Shown here piece after piece: positions 17,670-26,141 of a stretch of 63,726 nucleotides of DNA (the first letter of the stretch is position 1; each line of letters begins with the position of its first letter). The notes below the pieces were generated by a model, which was not told where the DNA came from, ran no database searches, and worked only from the letters and a program-made list of their open reading frames with translations. A program made the translations under genes and the position numbers. Source of the stretch: Mesorhizobium sp. (lineage in GTDB: Bacteria; Pseudomonadota; Alphaproteobacteria; Rhizobiales; Rhizobiaceae); assembly GCA_004020545.1 (NCBI GenBank), contig SAQE01000035.1, forward strand, positions 1 to 63,726, given 5' to 3'.

Positions 17670-17702
17670 GTGCAACCCGCCCGCGGTAAGGGCGGGTTGC
17701 AC
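17670..17702 (-). terminator. Perfect 13-base hairpin between nirK and nirV
   Basis: Stem GTGCAACCCGCCC/GGGCGGGTTGCAC around a seven-base loop. No T-run follows on the minus strand, and the nirV start comes soon after. It looks like an mRNA stabiliser or partial attenuator rather than a full terminator. Confidence 0.65.
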
Positions 17703-17721
17703 GGTGATCGGCTCTCTCAGG

Positions 17722-18825
17722 TTACGAGGCGATCGCCTTGGGCGGTTCGACCTGCATCATCAGATCGTCGTCCCAGCTTCCGTCGACGGTGAAGTGCGCT
17801 GTCGCGCCGAGTTCGACCGCCTCGATCAGATTGTGATTGACGTAGGCATAGACGCCCGGCTGCCGGAATGTGTAGAGCGCGGCGCCAGCGGATCCACCGC
17901 GGATGAACCAGGTTTCCATGTCCTTGGCAGGCGGGTTCGCGAACTTGCCGCCTTCCCAGACGAAGTCGCCGTGGCCGCCGATCAGGTGCGGTCGCGTGTC
18001 GCGATTGGCCTGCGAGTGGACGATGAGGACGGTCTCGCCGACCTTGGCCTTCATGGCGTTTTGGCCGGTCAGCGATCCTGCCTTGCCGTTGAACACGACA
18101 TGCGTCGGGATCAATCCGCGCATCACCTTCACGGTGTCGTCGTAATTGTCGCCGGCCGAGTCGTACTTCTTGAATTTTCCCTGTTCGTCGCGCGGGATGT
18201 AGAAGTCGTTCTCGCCGATATAGTAGATACGGTCATAGTGGACGGGTTTGCCTTTGTCGTCCTTCAGGCCGTCGCGCGGGAGTACCATCACGGCTCCGCT
18301 CATTCCCGACACGACATGCCAGGGAATCATCGCACCGCCCGGCGCGCAATGGTAGACGAACGTGCCCGGCCGGGTCGCCTTGAAGCGCAGCGTCACCTGC
18401 TCGCCCGGATTGACCAGGGTCAGCCCGCCGCCCCCGAGCGCGCCGGTCGCCGCATGGAAGTCGATATTGTGGGCGAGCGTGTTGGTATCGGGATTGATCA
18501 GCGTGAGCTCGAGATAGTCGCCCTCATGCACGACCATGAGAGGGCCCGGGATGGAGCCGTTATAGGTCATGGCGTTGAGCTGCGTGCCGTCGGCATCGAT
18601 GTCCATCGGCTTCTCTTCGATCTTCATGGTGAACTCGACAACCTTGGGGCCGCCTTTGGCCACCTGGTCGTGAGCGTGCACGAAAGGCGGCGCGACAAGG
18701 GTCACCTTCTCGCGCGGCAGTCCGGCCACATCCTTCGCGGCCGCCATCACCGGCGCCGAGCCAAGGGTGGCAACGGCGGCAGCGGTAAGAACAGAACCCA
18801 ACAAAGCTTCACGTCTCGTAAGCAT
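17722..18825 (-). CDS. nirK: Copper-containing nitrite reductase NirK
   Basis: This 367-residue protein has a Tat-type signal ([10 protein letters not shown], then a hydrophobic stretch and APVMAAA). Two cupredoxin domains follow. Type 1 copper ligands are visible in the first domain: the His of AHNIDFH, then Cys and His in [12 protein letters not shown], and the Met of VSGM. Type 2 ligands include the His residues of AHNIDFH and HCAPGG and the later VNHNL. NirK reduces nitrite to NO in the periplasm, likely fed by the adjacent pseudoazurin. Two regulatory boxes precede it, one NnrR-type and one FNR-type. No nitric oxide reductase gene is in the window. Confidence 0.96.
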   Translation of the reverse strand: MLTRREALLGSVLTAAAVATLGSAPVMAAAKDVAGLPREKVTLVAPPFVHAHDQVAKGGPKVVEFTMKIEEKPMDIDADGTQLNAMTYNGSIPGPLMVVHEGDYLELTLINPDTNTLAHNIDFHAATGALGGGGLTLVNPGEQVTLRFKATRPGTFVYHCAPGGAMIPWHVVSGMSGAVMVLPRDGLKDDKGKPVHYDRIYYIGENDFYIPRDEQGKFKKYDSAGDNYDDTVKVMRGLIPTHVVFNGKAGSLTGQNAMKAKVGETVLIVHSQANRDTRPHLIGGHGDFVWEGGKFANPPAKDMETWFIRGGSAGAALYTFRQPGVYAYVNHNLIEAVELGATAHFTVDGSWDDDLMMQVEPPKAIAS

Positions 18826-18889
18826 TTTTCATCTCCTGAACTTCACCGTTTCGATGAAGCCAGAATGGTATCCTTGCGCGGTGCCATCT

Positions 18890-18903
18890 TTGCGTTTGCG
18901 CAA
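18890..18903 (-). promoter_or_regulatory. NnrR-type box upstream of nirK
   Basis: TTGCGTTTGCGCAA, a perfect TTGCG-N4-CGCAA palindrome. Its centre minus 41.5 bases gives a transcript start near 18855, 30 bases before the ATG. Confidence 0.8.
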
Positions 18904-18921
18904 ACCTGGATCAATTGATTT

Positions 18922-18935
18922 TTGACTTGGATCAA
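18922..18935 (-). promoter_or_regulatory. FixK/FNR-type box upstream of nirK
   Basis: TTGACTTGGATCAA, one change from consensus. It lies 32 bases further upstream than the NnrR-type box, about three helical turns, on the same face. Confidence 0.7.
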
Positions 18936-18990
18936 TTGCCGCATGCATCCCCGCATTGCTTGGCCGTGATTGCGGCGGATGCCAAATCGC

Positions 18991-19036
18991 AAAATGAAAA
19001 TGGCCGGACAGACCTCTCCCATGGTCTGTCCGGCCA
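18991..19036 (-). terminator. Rho-independent terminator after pseudoazurin
   Basis: Perfect 14-base stem TGGCCGGACAGACC/GGTCTGTCCGGCCA with an 8-base loop. On the minus strand it is followed by TTTTCATTTT. It isolates the pseudoazurin transcript from the nirK promoter. Confidence 0.85.
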
Positions 19037-19083
19037 GTGCCTCCAGCCCGCCATCGCCGGAGGCAGCCACGCACGCTGTCGGA

Positions 19084-19530
19084 TCAATTCGAAGCGGTCT
19101 TGGTCGCTTCGGCGAACAGTTCGGCAAAGACGGGCTTCGCCTTGCCGGTCTGCTTGACGGCTTCCGCCGCTTCCAGGTTGACGGGCTTGCCGACGACGAT
19201 CAGAGCCACCATGCCCATGCCGTAGTGGGGAGCGCATTTCACGCCATAGACGCCCTCTTTGGTAAGGGTGACTGTAATCTCCTCGCTCGCCTTGCCCTTG
19301 AAGGCTTCAGCGCCGTCCGGGATCATTCCCTTGATAATCTCGGCATTGTGGGTCTTGTCGGTCGGCACGAACTTGATGGTGTCGCCGGGGGCCGCCCGGA
19401 CAAAATCGGGCTGGAACACCATCGCGCCCTTCTCACCCTTGTTCAGCATCTGCACGACATGTTCTTCGGCATTGGCGACGCCGACAATTGAGAGCAATGC
19501 GATCGCCGCGGCAATCAGGGGCAGTTTCAT
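19084..19530 (-). CDS. Pseudoazurin, periplasmic blue copper electron carrier
   Basis: This 148-residue protein has a Sec signal peptide (cleavage likely after VANA, residue 21). The type 1 copper ligands are present: His in THNAE, and Cys, His and Met in [10 protein letters not shown]. Pseudoazurin donates electrons to NirK-type reductases. It lies upstream of nirK in the same direction but has its own promoter box and terminator, so it is a separate transcript. The C-terminal tail (about 115-148) is helical and Ala/Glu/Lys-rich, as is usual. Confidence 0.93.
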   Translation of the reverse strand: MKLPLIAAAIALLSIVGVANAEEHVVQMLNKGEKGAMVFQPDFVRAAPGDTIKFVPTDKTHNAEIIKGMIPDGAEAFKGKASEEITVTLTKEGVYGVKCAPHYGMGMVALIVVGKPVNLEAAEAVKQTGKAKPVFAELFAEATKTASN

Positions 19531-19604
19531 TGGAGAATTCCTTTCCTTGTTTCACCACGGCATCAACCGTTGCGCCCTTTTATTTTGCCGGGCGGCCTGG
19601 TGAT

Positions 19605-19618
19605 TTGCGCTGGCGCAA
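19605..19618 (-). promoter_or_regulatory. NnrR-type box upstream of pseudoazurin
   Basis: TTGCGCTGGCGCAA, a perfect TTGCG-N4-CGCAA palindrome. The predicted transcript start is near 19570, 40 bases before the ATG at 19530. Confidence 0.8.
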
Positions 19619-19678
19619 ATTGCTCGACGAAAATGATCGGCGCGCAATAAGCGGGGAGGTGCGCTGCGTCGCCCGCCT

Positions 19679-20878
19679 TCAAGAGGCGCTCTTGCGGCGC
19701 GCTTGCAGGCGTGGCCGCAAGAGCATGCCGCCAAACAGCACTGCATAGCCGGCGAAGGCCGCAATCCAGAGCGCCGCCGAGATGTGCAGGAGAATCGCCG
19801 CGCCAGGCGCCATGGCGGCGGCCACGCGCACGATGGCGGCGCTTACGATCGCGACGAAGACAGCTCTTGTTCCTCCGCTCGCCCTCAATTCGCGGCCCGT
19901 GTGGCCGAGGGAAGCGCGGGTCATGACGGCAAGCGTCATGCAGGCGATTGCCCCCACCGCGAACGCATGAATGCCGGCAACTGCGGGGATCGTTCCCGGA
20001 GCGAAGATGGCCAGCCCGGCAAGCAGTAGCCCAAACGGCACAAAGGCGAATGCGACATGCAAGACCAGAACCAGAGGATCGGACGGCGTTCGGTCGCCCG
20101 CCCAGCGCGCGAGCCGAATGGCATTGAAGATCGCCGCGGCGATCAGCAGCACGCCGGTTGCGATGCTGTCGGGGAAGAAAGCCCACGCGGCGAGTCCGAT
20201 GGCCGACAGTGCGATGGTCCCGGCATCGAACCGGCCGAACGGTGCCGGGAGCCGGCCCGGCTTCTCGCGAACCAGCCAATTGCGGGTGAAACTCGGAACG
20301 ATCCGCCCGCCGATGATCATGATGAGGACGACAACCGCTCCAAGACCGAGGCGCCGGCTCATGTCGGAGACGCCCTGGTAGTGGGCTTCGGCGTGAAACA
20401 TGACATTTGCCGCGAAAAGCGTCGCGACCGGCAGGAGCACCTTGAGGTTCCGCCAGTTTCTCCCGGCAACGATTTCCGTTGCGGCGGCGGCGACCACGGC
20501 GAGAAGAAAGGAGCAATCCATGGCTGCGCTCAAGAGCCAGCCTATCTCTGCCGAAAAGAACACGGCCACCCGGCCCGCGATCCAGAGCAGCACGAGCACC
20601 AGCAGGCGAAAGTCCTGAACGGGAAGTCGTCCGGTCCAATTCGGAATTGCAGTCAGCAGGAAGCCGGTCACGACTGCCGACAGATAGCCAAAGAGCAATT
20701 CGTGAATATGCCAGTCCACGGGCAGGAACGTGCTGAAGGTTTCGAGCTTGCCGTAATAGAGGGGCAACCACAAAAGCATCGCGGTAGCGGCTTGCAGCGA
20801 GCCCAGCAGAAAGAAGGGCCGGAACCCGTAGGAGAGAATTGCCGGATAGGCGCTTGGCCGCGTCCGTGGGATTGCCAT
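19679..20878 (-). CDS. nnrS: NnrS, haem-copper membrane protein of NO stress
   Basis: This 399-residue protein has about twelve hydrophobic helices. Family blocks are SYGFRPFFLLGSLQAA at the start, VDWHIHELLFGYLSAVVTGF with candidate His ligands, and HAFAVGAIACMTLAVMTRASLGHTG. NnrS binds haem and copper and protects cells against nitrosative damage. It is divergent from nnrR, with an NnrR-type box between them at 20947-20960. Length and layout are normal. Confidence 0.93.
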   Translation of the reverse strand: MAIPRTRPSAYPAILSYGFRPFFLLGSLQAATAMLLWLPLYYGKLETFSTFLPVDWHIHELLFGYLSAVVTGFLLTAIPNWTGRLPVQDFRLLVLVLLWIAGRVAVFFSAEIGWLLSAAMDCSFLLAVVAAAATEIVAGRNWRNLKVLLPVATLFAANVMFHAEAHYQGVSDMSRRLGLGAVVVLIMIIGGRIVPSFTRNWLVREKPGRLPAPFGRFDAGTIALSAIGLAAWAFFPDSIATGVLLIAAAIFNAIRLARWAGDRTPSDPLVLVLHVAFAFVPFGLLLAGLAIFAPGTIPAVAGIHAFAVGAIACMTLAVMTRASLGHTGRELRASGGTRAVFVAIVSAAIVRVAAAMAPGAAILLHISAALWIAAFAGYAVLFGGMLLRPRLQARRKSAS

Positions 20879-20946
20879 GACTGCCTCGTTGGAAACCAGG
20901 CAACGTGCCTGTGCGGCTCTTCTATCCCGGTCAAGGAGGATGGAAT

Positions 20947-20960
20947 TTGCCTCAGCGCAA
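20947..20960. promoter_or_regulatory. NnrR-type box between nnrS and nnrR
   Basis: TTGCCTCAGCGCAA, one change from TTGCG-N4-CGCAA. The spacing fits nnrS, with a transcript start near 20912 and a 34-base leader. It is 91 bases before nnrR. Confidence 0.7.
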
Positions 20961-21050
20961 ACAAGACGCCGAATCGCAGGCGGCGCCGACAGGAAGCTTC
21001 ACTTGTCGACGGGCGGTCGTCCGTGACACAGTCTGGTCAGGGGCCTGAGC

Positions 21051-21791
21051 GTGTTTGCCCTGTTGAAGCCCGGGGAGAAAAGGCCGTTGGCGAGCCTTGA
21101 TCGATCACTGATTGCCGGTCTGTCCGTTTTCGAGGGGATCGCAGCCGCGGACCTCGACCGCATAGTCGGGCAGGCAAGGTCCATTCGGATCGCCAAGGAT
21201 CAGCCGGTGTTCGAGCAGGAGCAGGAGGCTCATTCGTTCTTCCTGCTGCTCGACGGCCACGTGCGCGTGGTAAAGTCGACCCCGGACGGGCACGAGGTGA
21301 CCGTGCGGTACATAAGCCCCGGCGAGTTGATGGGGATCGCCAGCGCGCTGGGCCTGACGACCTACCCCGCAAATGCCATCGCCGCCGTCGATTGCGTGGC
21401 GCTTGCCTGGCCAAGCCGGCTCTGGCCGGCATTCGCGGCGAGCTTCCCGAGCTTCAGTTCCAACATCTACAAGACGGTGGGAAGCAGGCTGCAGGACGCT
21501 CACGCGCGCGTCATCGAGATGTCCACCGAGCAGGTGGAACAGCGCGTTGCGCATGCGTTGCTCAAGCTGATCAAGCAGTCGGGGAGGAAGACCGAGGAAG
21601 GGATTCTGATCGACTTCCCGATTTCACGCCAGGACGTCGCGGAAATGACGGGCACCACGCTCCATACGGTAAGCCGGTTGCTTTCAGCCTGGGAAGACCA
21701 GGAACTCGTCAAGAGCGGGCGCCAGAGGATCGTCGTGGTCGAACCGCATCGGCTCCTCGTGATCGCCGAAGGTCGGGCGACGAAAAGCTAA
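21051..21791 (+). CDS. nnrR: Crp/Fnr-family NO-responsive regulator NnrR
   Basis: This 246-residue protein has a cyclic-nucleotide-type sensor fold (about 25-140) and a C-terminal HTH. There is no cysteine cluster, so it is not an FNR-type oxygen sensor. In the recognition helix, TLHTVSRLLSAW, His replaces the Glu found in FnrN and FixK here. This fits the different half-site, TTGCG, in front of nirK, pseudoazurin and nnrS. The start is the GTG at 21051; no clear ribosome site precedes it. A palindromic repeat follows the stop. Confidence 0.88.
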   Translation: MFALLKPGEKRPLASLDRSLIAGLSVFEGIAAADLDRIVGQARSIRIAKDQPVFEQEQEAHSFFLLLDGHVRVVKSTPDGHEVTVRYISPGELMGIASALGLTTYPANAIAAVDCVALAWPSRLWPAFAASFPSFSSNIYKTVGSRLQDAHARVIEMSTEQVEQRVAHALLKLIKQSGRKTEEGILIDFPISRQDVAEMTGTTLHTVSRLLSAWEDQELVKSGRQRIVVVEPHRLLVIAEGRATKS

Positions 21792-21805
21792 AGCAATTCC
21801 ACAGG

Positions 21806-21838
21806 GCGGTTCAGCGATTCTACCAAACGCTGAATCGC
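21806..21838. repeat. Palindromic repeat between convergent nnrR and DUF1858 genes
   Basis: GCGGTTCAGCG and CGCTGAATCGC pair with one mismatch around an 11-base loop. It shares its core with the elements at 26012-26055 and 33221-33254. It may also act as a two-way terminator. Confidence 0.7.
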
Positions 21839-21839
21839 T

Positions 21840-22055
21840 CTAATCGACGTCACCGCTTTCGATCGCTGTCTGCAGGTCGCAGCGAAGCTGCTCTTCATCG
21901 AGATCATGCTCGCGCGCCGCGTCGGAAACCGTGTGAAAGGAAGCGATCGGGCAGCCGACGCACAGCATGCCGTGCTGGAGAACGACACGGATTGCCGCCG
22001 GCGTCTCGCGCATGATCCCGTCCATCGTCGTATCGTCGTTCAATTTGCGTTTCAT
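21840..22055 (-). CDS. DUF1858 small redox-disulfide protein
   Basis: This 71-residue cytoplasmic protein has the DUF1858 pattern: an N-terminal TMDGIMRETPAA block and a CxxC-like pair in MLCVGCPIASFHTV. An acidic helix follows. Related domains occur beside or fused to hybrid-cluster and Fe-S repair proteins in NO stress. I chose the ATG at 22055; another at 22070 is possible. The 310 bases between it and xfp hold a mixed box at 22206-22219 and otherwise nothing I can name. Being convergent with nnrR supports a nitrogen-oxide role, which is inferred. Confidence 0.75.
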   Translation of the reverse strand: MKRKLNDDTTMDGIMRETPAAIRVVLQHGMLCVGCPIASFHTVSDAAREHDLDEEQLRCDLQTAIESGDVD

Positions 22056-22205
22056 GGCGTTTGTCCGCATGTACAGGCCGGCATCCTGCACGGGCTTTCC
22101 GGTGTGTTCGTTGCTCTGAAACAAAGATGGCGCTGTCTTGCTTCGCTCGACGAAGCCGGAACTTGGCGCCTTGGATCTGGGGCTGCGGCCGCCCCGGCTG
22201 GCTTT

Positions 22206-22219
22206 TTGCGATGGATCAA
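22206..22219 (-). promoter_or_regulatory. Mixed FNR/NnrR-type box upstream of the DUF1858 gene
   Basis: On the plus strand TTGCGATGGATCAA: one TTGCG half and one ATCAA half. It has the same mixed build as the box at 16234-16247. It lies about 150 bases before the ATG at 22055. Confidence 0.4.
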
Positions 22220-22365
22220 AGCCCGGTCGTTCGTCGCCGGATAGATCGATGGCGGCCAGTCTCAGCACTGGCCAGTCTTGACACCGGCCGGTCATGAACC
22301 GGTGGCAGCCTCGGTGCGTTGTGGTTTAGCCGAGGGTCGGTTTGGAACCAGCGAAGGAGTCGGAA

Positions 22366-24747
22366 ATGACCGAGCGTCCCAGCACCAATCGCTTGTCCGC
22401 GCAGGAACTGCACGACATCGATGCCTACTGGCGTGCCGCCAACTACCTGACCATCGGGCAGATCTATCTGCTCGACAATCCGCTGCTTCGCGCGCCCCTT
22501 CGGCTGGAGCATGTCAAGCCCAGGCTGCTTGGCCATTGGGGAACCTCGCCAGGCCTCAGCTTCATCTATGCGCATCTCAACCGCGCCATCAGACTGCGCG
22601 ACGCAAACATCATCTATATCTGCGGCCCTGGCCACGGCGGGCCTGCCATGGTCGCGAACACCTACCTCGAGGGCACCTACAGCGAGATCAATCCCGATAT
22701 TCAATTGGACGAGGCCGGAATGAAGAAGCTCTTCCGGCAGTTCTCCTTTCCCGGCGGCATCCCAAGCCACGCGGCGCCGGATGTGCCCGGATCGATCCAT
22801 GAAGGTGGCGAGCTCGGCTACGCGCTCTCGCATGCCTATGGCGCCGCCTTCGATAACCCGGATTTGATCGTCGCTTGCGTCGTCGGCGACGGCGAGGCGG
22901 AAACCGGGCCGCTGGCCACGTCCTGGCATTCCAACAAGTTCCTCAACCCGGCGCGTGACGGGGCGGTGCTGCCGATCCTCCACCTCAACGGCTACAAGAT
23001 CGCCAATCCCACCATTCTCGCCCGCATCCCTGAGGAGGAATTGCGCGCGCTGTTCGTCGGCTATGGCTACGAGCCGCTGTTCGTCGAAGGCGACGATCCG
23101 GCCTGGATGCATGAGCGCATGGCCGTCGTGCTCGACGATGCGCTGGATAGCATCAAGGCGATCCAGCAGGCGGCGCGCAGCGGCGCGGCGACCGCGCAGC
23201 CCCGTCCGAAATGGCCGATGATCGTGCTGCGAAGCCCAAAGGGCTGGACAGGCCCAAAGGAGGTCGATGGACTGAAGACCGAGGGGTTCTGGCGCGCGCA
23301 CCAGGTTCCACTCTCCGGCCTCGCCGAAAACCCTGCGCATCTGAAGATGCTCGAGGATTGGCTGAAGAGCTACCGGCCTGAAGAACTCTTCGATGCCGCG
23401 GGCGTACCCGTGCCCACGATCGGCGCCACCGCGCCGCAAGGCGCCATGCGCATGGGCGCCAATCCGCATGCCAATGGCGGTCTGCTTCGCCGGTCCCTCG
23501 AACTGCCTGGCTTGAATGAGCATGCGGTCCCGCTCGGGCGCCCCGGAGACGTCAAGGCAGAACCGACCCGCGTCATGGGCAACTTCCTGCGCGACGTCAT
23601 GGCGCTGAATCAAGGCTCGAACAACTTCCGCATCGTCGGCCCCGACGAGACGGCTTCGAACCGGCTGCAGGATGTCTTCGAGGTGACGGAGCGTGCCTGG
23701 ATGGAAAAGATCCTGCCCGAGGATGTTCACCTCGGCAGGGAAGGCAGGGTTCTGGAGATCCTTTCCGAACATACCTGTCAGGGTTGGCTGGAAGGTTATC
23801 TCCTGACTGGCCGCCACGGCTTGTTCTCCTGTTACGAGGCTTTCACGCACATCGTCGATTCCATGTTCAACCAGCATGCGAAATGGCTGGACGCTTGCCG
23901 CAAGCTGCCCTGGCGGCGACCGGTCGCCTCGCTGAACTACCTCTTGTCCAGTCACGTTTGGCAGCAGGAGCACAACGGCTTCAGCCACCAGGACCCAGGC
24001 TTCATCGACGTGGCTTTGAACAAGAAAGCGGATGTCGTGCGCGTCTACCTGCCGGCGGACGCAAACAGCCTGCTTTGCGTGACCGACCATGTGCTGCGGA
24101 CATGGAACCGCATCAACGTCATCGTCGCCGGCAAGGCCAAGTCCTGGCAGTGGCTGTCCATCGACGACGCGAAGGTTCACTGCAGCGCCGGCATCGGCAT
24201 ATGGGACTGGGCGTCGACCGACTGCGGGACCGAGCCGGATGTGGTGATGGCTTGTGCCGGCGATGTGCCGACGCTCGAGACGCTGGCCGCCGTTCAGATT
24301 ATGAGGGAGCACATTCCCGAACTCAGGATCAGGGTGGTCAATATCGTCGACCTGATGACCCTGCAGCCGAAGGAACACCATTCGCACGGCCTGTCTGATC
24401 GCGAGTTCGACGCGCTTTTCACCAAGGATAAGCCCGTCATCTTCGCCTACCACGGCTATCCATGGACCATCCATCGCCTGACCTATCGGCGGACCAACCA
24501 CGACAACATCCATGTGCGCGGCTACAATGAGGAGGGGACGACCACCACACCCTTCGACATGACGGTGCTGAATGTGCTCGACCGCTATCATCTGGTGCTG
24601 AGCGTGCTCGACCGCATTCCCGAGCCGGCCGGCGCGCACATCCAACTGAAACAGGCCATGGAAGGCAAGCTGATCGAGCACCATGCCTATATCCGCGAGC
24701 ATGGACAGGACATGCCCGACATCCTCGGCTGGAAATGGGAGCGGTAG
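22366..24747 (+). CDS. xfp: Phosphoketolase (xylulose-5-P / fructose-6-P)
   Basis: This 793-residue thiamine-diphosphate enzyme splits xylulose 5-phosphate, and possibly fructose 6-phosphate, into acetyl phosphate and a triose or tetrose phosphate. Family blocks include [38 protein letters not shown], the ThDP motif [11 protein letters not shown] and [18 protein letters not shown]. The ATG at 22366 follows AAGGAG by eight bases; the open frame's earlier ATG at 22342 is less likely. It is followed after 62 bases by acetate kinase, so together they turn sugar phosphate into acetate and ATP. Confidence 0.95.
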   Translation: MTERPSTNRLSAQELHDIDAYWRAANYLTIGQIYLLDNPLLRAPLRLEHVKPRLLGHWGTSPGLSFIYAHLNRAIRLRDANIIYICGPGHGGPAMVANTYLEGTYSEINPDIQLDEAGMKKLFRQFSFPGGIPSHAAPDVPGSIHEGGELGYALSHAYGAAFDNPDLIVACVVGDGEAETGPLATSWHSNKFLNPARDGAVLPILHLNGYKIANPTILARIPEEELRALFVGYGYEPLFVEGDDPAWMHERMAVVLDDALDSIKAIQQAARSGAATAQPRPKWPMIVLRSPKGWTGPKEVDGLKTEGFWRAHQVPLSGLAENPAHLKMLEDWLKSYRPEELFDAAGVPVPTIGATAPQGAMRMGANPHANGGLLRRSLELPGLNEHAVPLGRPGDVKAEPTRVMGNFLRDVMALNQGSNNFRIVGPDETASNRLQDVFEVTERAWMEKILPEDVHLGREGRVLEILSEHTCQGWLEGYLLTGRHGLFSCYEAFTHIVDSMFNQHAKWLDACRKLPWRRPVASLNYLLSSHVWQQEHNGFSHQDPGFIDVALNKKADVVRVYLPADANSLLCVTDHVLRTWNRINVIVAGKAKSWQWLSIDDAKVHCSAGIGIWDWASTDCGTEPDVVMACAGDVPTLETLAAVQIMREHIPELRIRVVNIVDLMTLQPKEHHSHGLSDREFDALFTKDKPVIFAYHGYPWTIHRLTYRRTNHDNIHVRGYNEEGTTTTPFDMTVLNVLDRYHLVLSVLDRIPEPAGAHIQLKQAMEGKLIEHHAYIREHGQDMPDILGWKWER

Positions 24748-24809
24748 TCGATGCCGAAGCGCCAGACTGAGAGGACCGGCGCCCTGAGGTTGGCCGGAGC
24801 CGGCTGGCC

Positions 24810-25985
24810 ATGACCGATGCCATTCTGGTCCTCAATGGCGGCTCCTCGAGCCTGAAGTTCGCCCTGTTTCAGGAGCGCGGCGAACTTCCCCTGCTGGCGC
24901 GTGGCAGCGTTTCATCGATCGGGCACCGTCCACGATTGCACGTCGCGCCCACGGCTTTGTCGCCCGGGATCGACAGGAGCCTGGGGGACGGGCCGATCGA
25001 TATTGCGAAGGCATTCGAAGCCGTATCCTCCTTTCTCGCCGATAGCGGCCTTCTGCGCCAGGTCGGCAAAGTCGGCCATCGCATCGTGCATGGCGGTCAG
25101 GAATTCGCCCGGGCGACCCTGCTCGACGAGCGCACGCTCGATGCCCTGCATAGGCTCGAGCCGCTTGCCCCGATCCATCAGGCGATCAACCTGGAGATCG
25201 TCGCCCTGGCCGGCCGGCTTTTGCCTGGAGTCAAACAGATCGGCTGCTTCGACACGGCCTTTCACGCGGCGCGGCCCGAACTCGCCCGGCTCTATGGCTT
25301 GCCGCGCGAGATGTCGGAGCGGGGCATCGTCTCCTATGGCTTCCACGGGCTCTCCTATAGCCACATCGCCGCGAAGCTCCGTGACCGCTACGGCTCAGGT
25401 GCCGGCGGACGGACGATTGTTGCCCATCTCGGCAGCGGTGCGAGCCTGTGCGCGATGAAGGCAGGGGAAAGCCTCGCCACCACCATGGGTTTTTCGACGC
25501 TTGACGGCCTCGTCATGAGCACACGCTGCGGCGCCATCGATCCTGGCGTGCTTCTGCACCTTTTGCAGGATCGCAAGCTGTCGCCGGACGAATTGTCCAC
25601 CTTGCTTTATGAACAATCCGGCCTGCTCGGCGTATCCGGCATTTCCGGGGATATGCAGACCCTGCTCGCGTCGAAGGACCCTGCGGCGGCTCGTGCCGTC
25701 GCTCTCTTCGTCTATCGCGTCGGACGTGAGATCGGATCGCTCGCAGCCGCGCTTGGAGGGCTCGACGCGCTCGTGTTCACCGCGGGCATCGGCGAGCACG
25801 CGCCTCAAATCCGGCAAAGGATCTGTGAGGCCGCAGCATGGCTCGGTGTCGCGCTCGATGACGGTTTGAACCGCAATGGCGCCGAACTCGTCAGCGCCCC
25901 GAATTCCCGCGTCGACGTCCTTGTCATTCCGGCCGACGAGGAACACGCGGTGGCCACGCAACTCCTCAAACTCGAAGCGGTCTGA
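24810..25985 (+). CDS. ackA: Acetate kinase
   Basis: This 391-residue ASKHA-fold enzyme converts acetyl phosphate and ADP to acetate and ATP. Visible motifs are LVLNGGSSSLKFALF at the N-terminus, FDTAFH, RYGSGAGGRTIVAHLGSG, TGFSTLDG-like MGFSTLDGLVMSTRCG, and FTAGIGEHAP. It lies directly after xfp and probably shares its transcript. The pair forms the phosphoketolase ATP bypass found in several rhizobia. The end of the gene faces two palindromic repeat elements. Confidence 0.95.
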   Translation: MTDAILVLNGGSSSLKFALFQERGELPLLARGSVSSIGHRPRLHVAPTALSPGIDRSLGDGPIDIAKAFEAVSSFLADSGLLRQVGKVGHRIVHGGQEFARATLLDERTLDALHRLEPLAPIHQAINLEIVALAGRLLPGVKQIGCFDTAFHAARPELARLYGLPREMSERGIVSYGFHGLSYSHIAAKLRDRYGSGAGGRTIVAHLGSGASLCAMKAGESLATTMGFSTLDGLVMSTRCGAIDPGVLLHLLQDRKLSPDELSTLLYEQSGLLGVSGISGDMQTLLASKDPAAARAVALFVYRVGREIGSLAAALGGLDALVFTAGIGEHAPQIRQRICEAAAWLGVALDDGLNRNGAELVSAPNSRVDVLVIPADEEHAVATQLLKLEAV

Positions 25986-26011
25986 TTTGCCCGTGATGGG
26001 TGGTGGGACTC

Positions 26012-26055
26012 AGAGCGGTTCACCGTTTGATTTGATAGAATCGCTGAACCGCTCT
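26012..26055. repeat. Palindromic repeat after ackA
   Basis: Perfect 11-base inverted repeat AGAGCGGTTCA/TGAACCGCTCT around a 22-base spacer. The plus strand continues with AACTATTTATTTTTA, so it can also terminate ackA. Confidence 0.75.
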
Positions 26056-26071
26056 AACTATTTATTTTTAC

Positions 26072-26141
26072 GCAATTCCGAACGGAAGGCTAGGTGAAGT
26101 CGCCGAGCCCAGCCGTTGCGCACTTCTTCCTGGAATTGCTC
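26072..26141. repeat. Dispersed palindromic repeat, copy B
   Basis: Ends GCAATTCC and GGAATTGC, with inner CCGTTGCGCACTTCTTCC, match copy A at 539-586. It lies between convergent ackA and the GNAT gene. Confidence 0.6.

Noticed and set aside
22216-24702. 828-codon open frame opposite xfp
   Set aside because: Antisense shadow; xfp has all its motifs on the plus strand.
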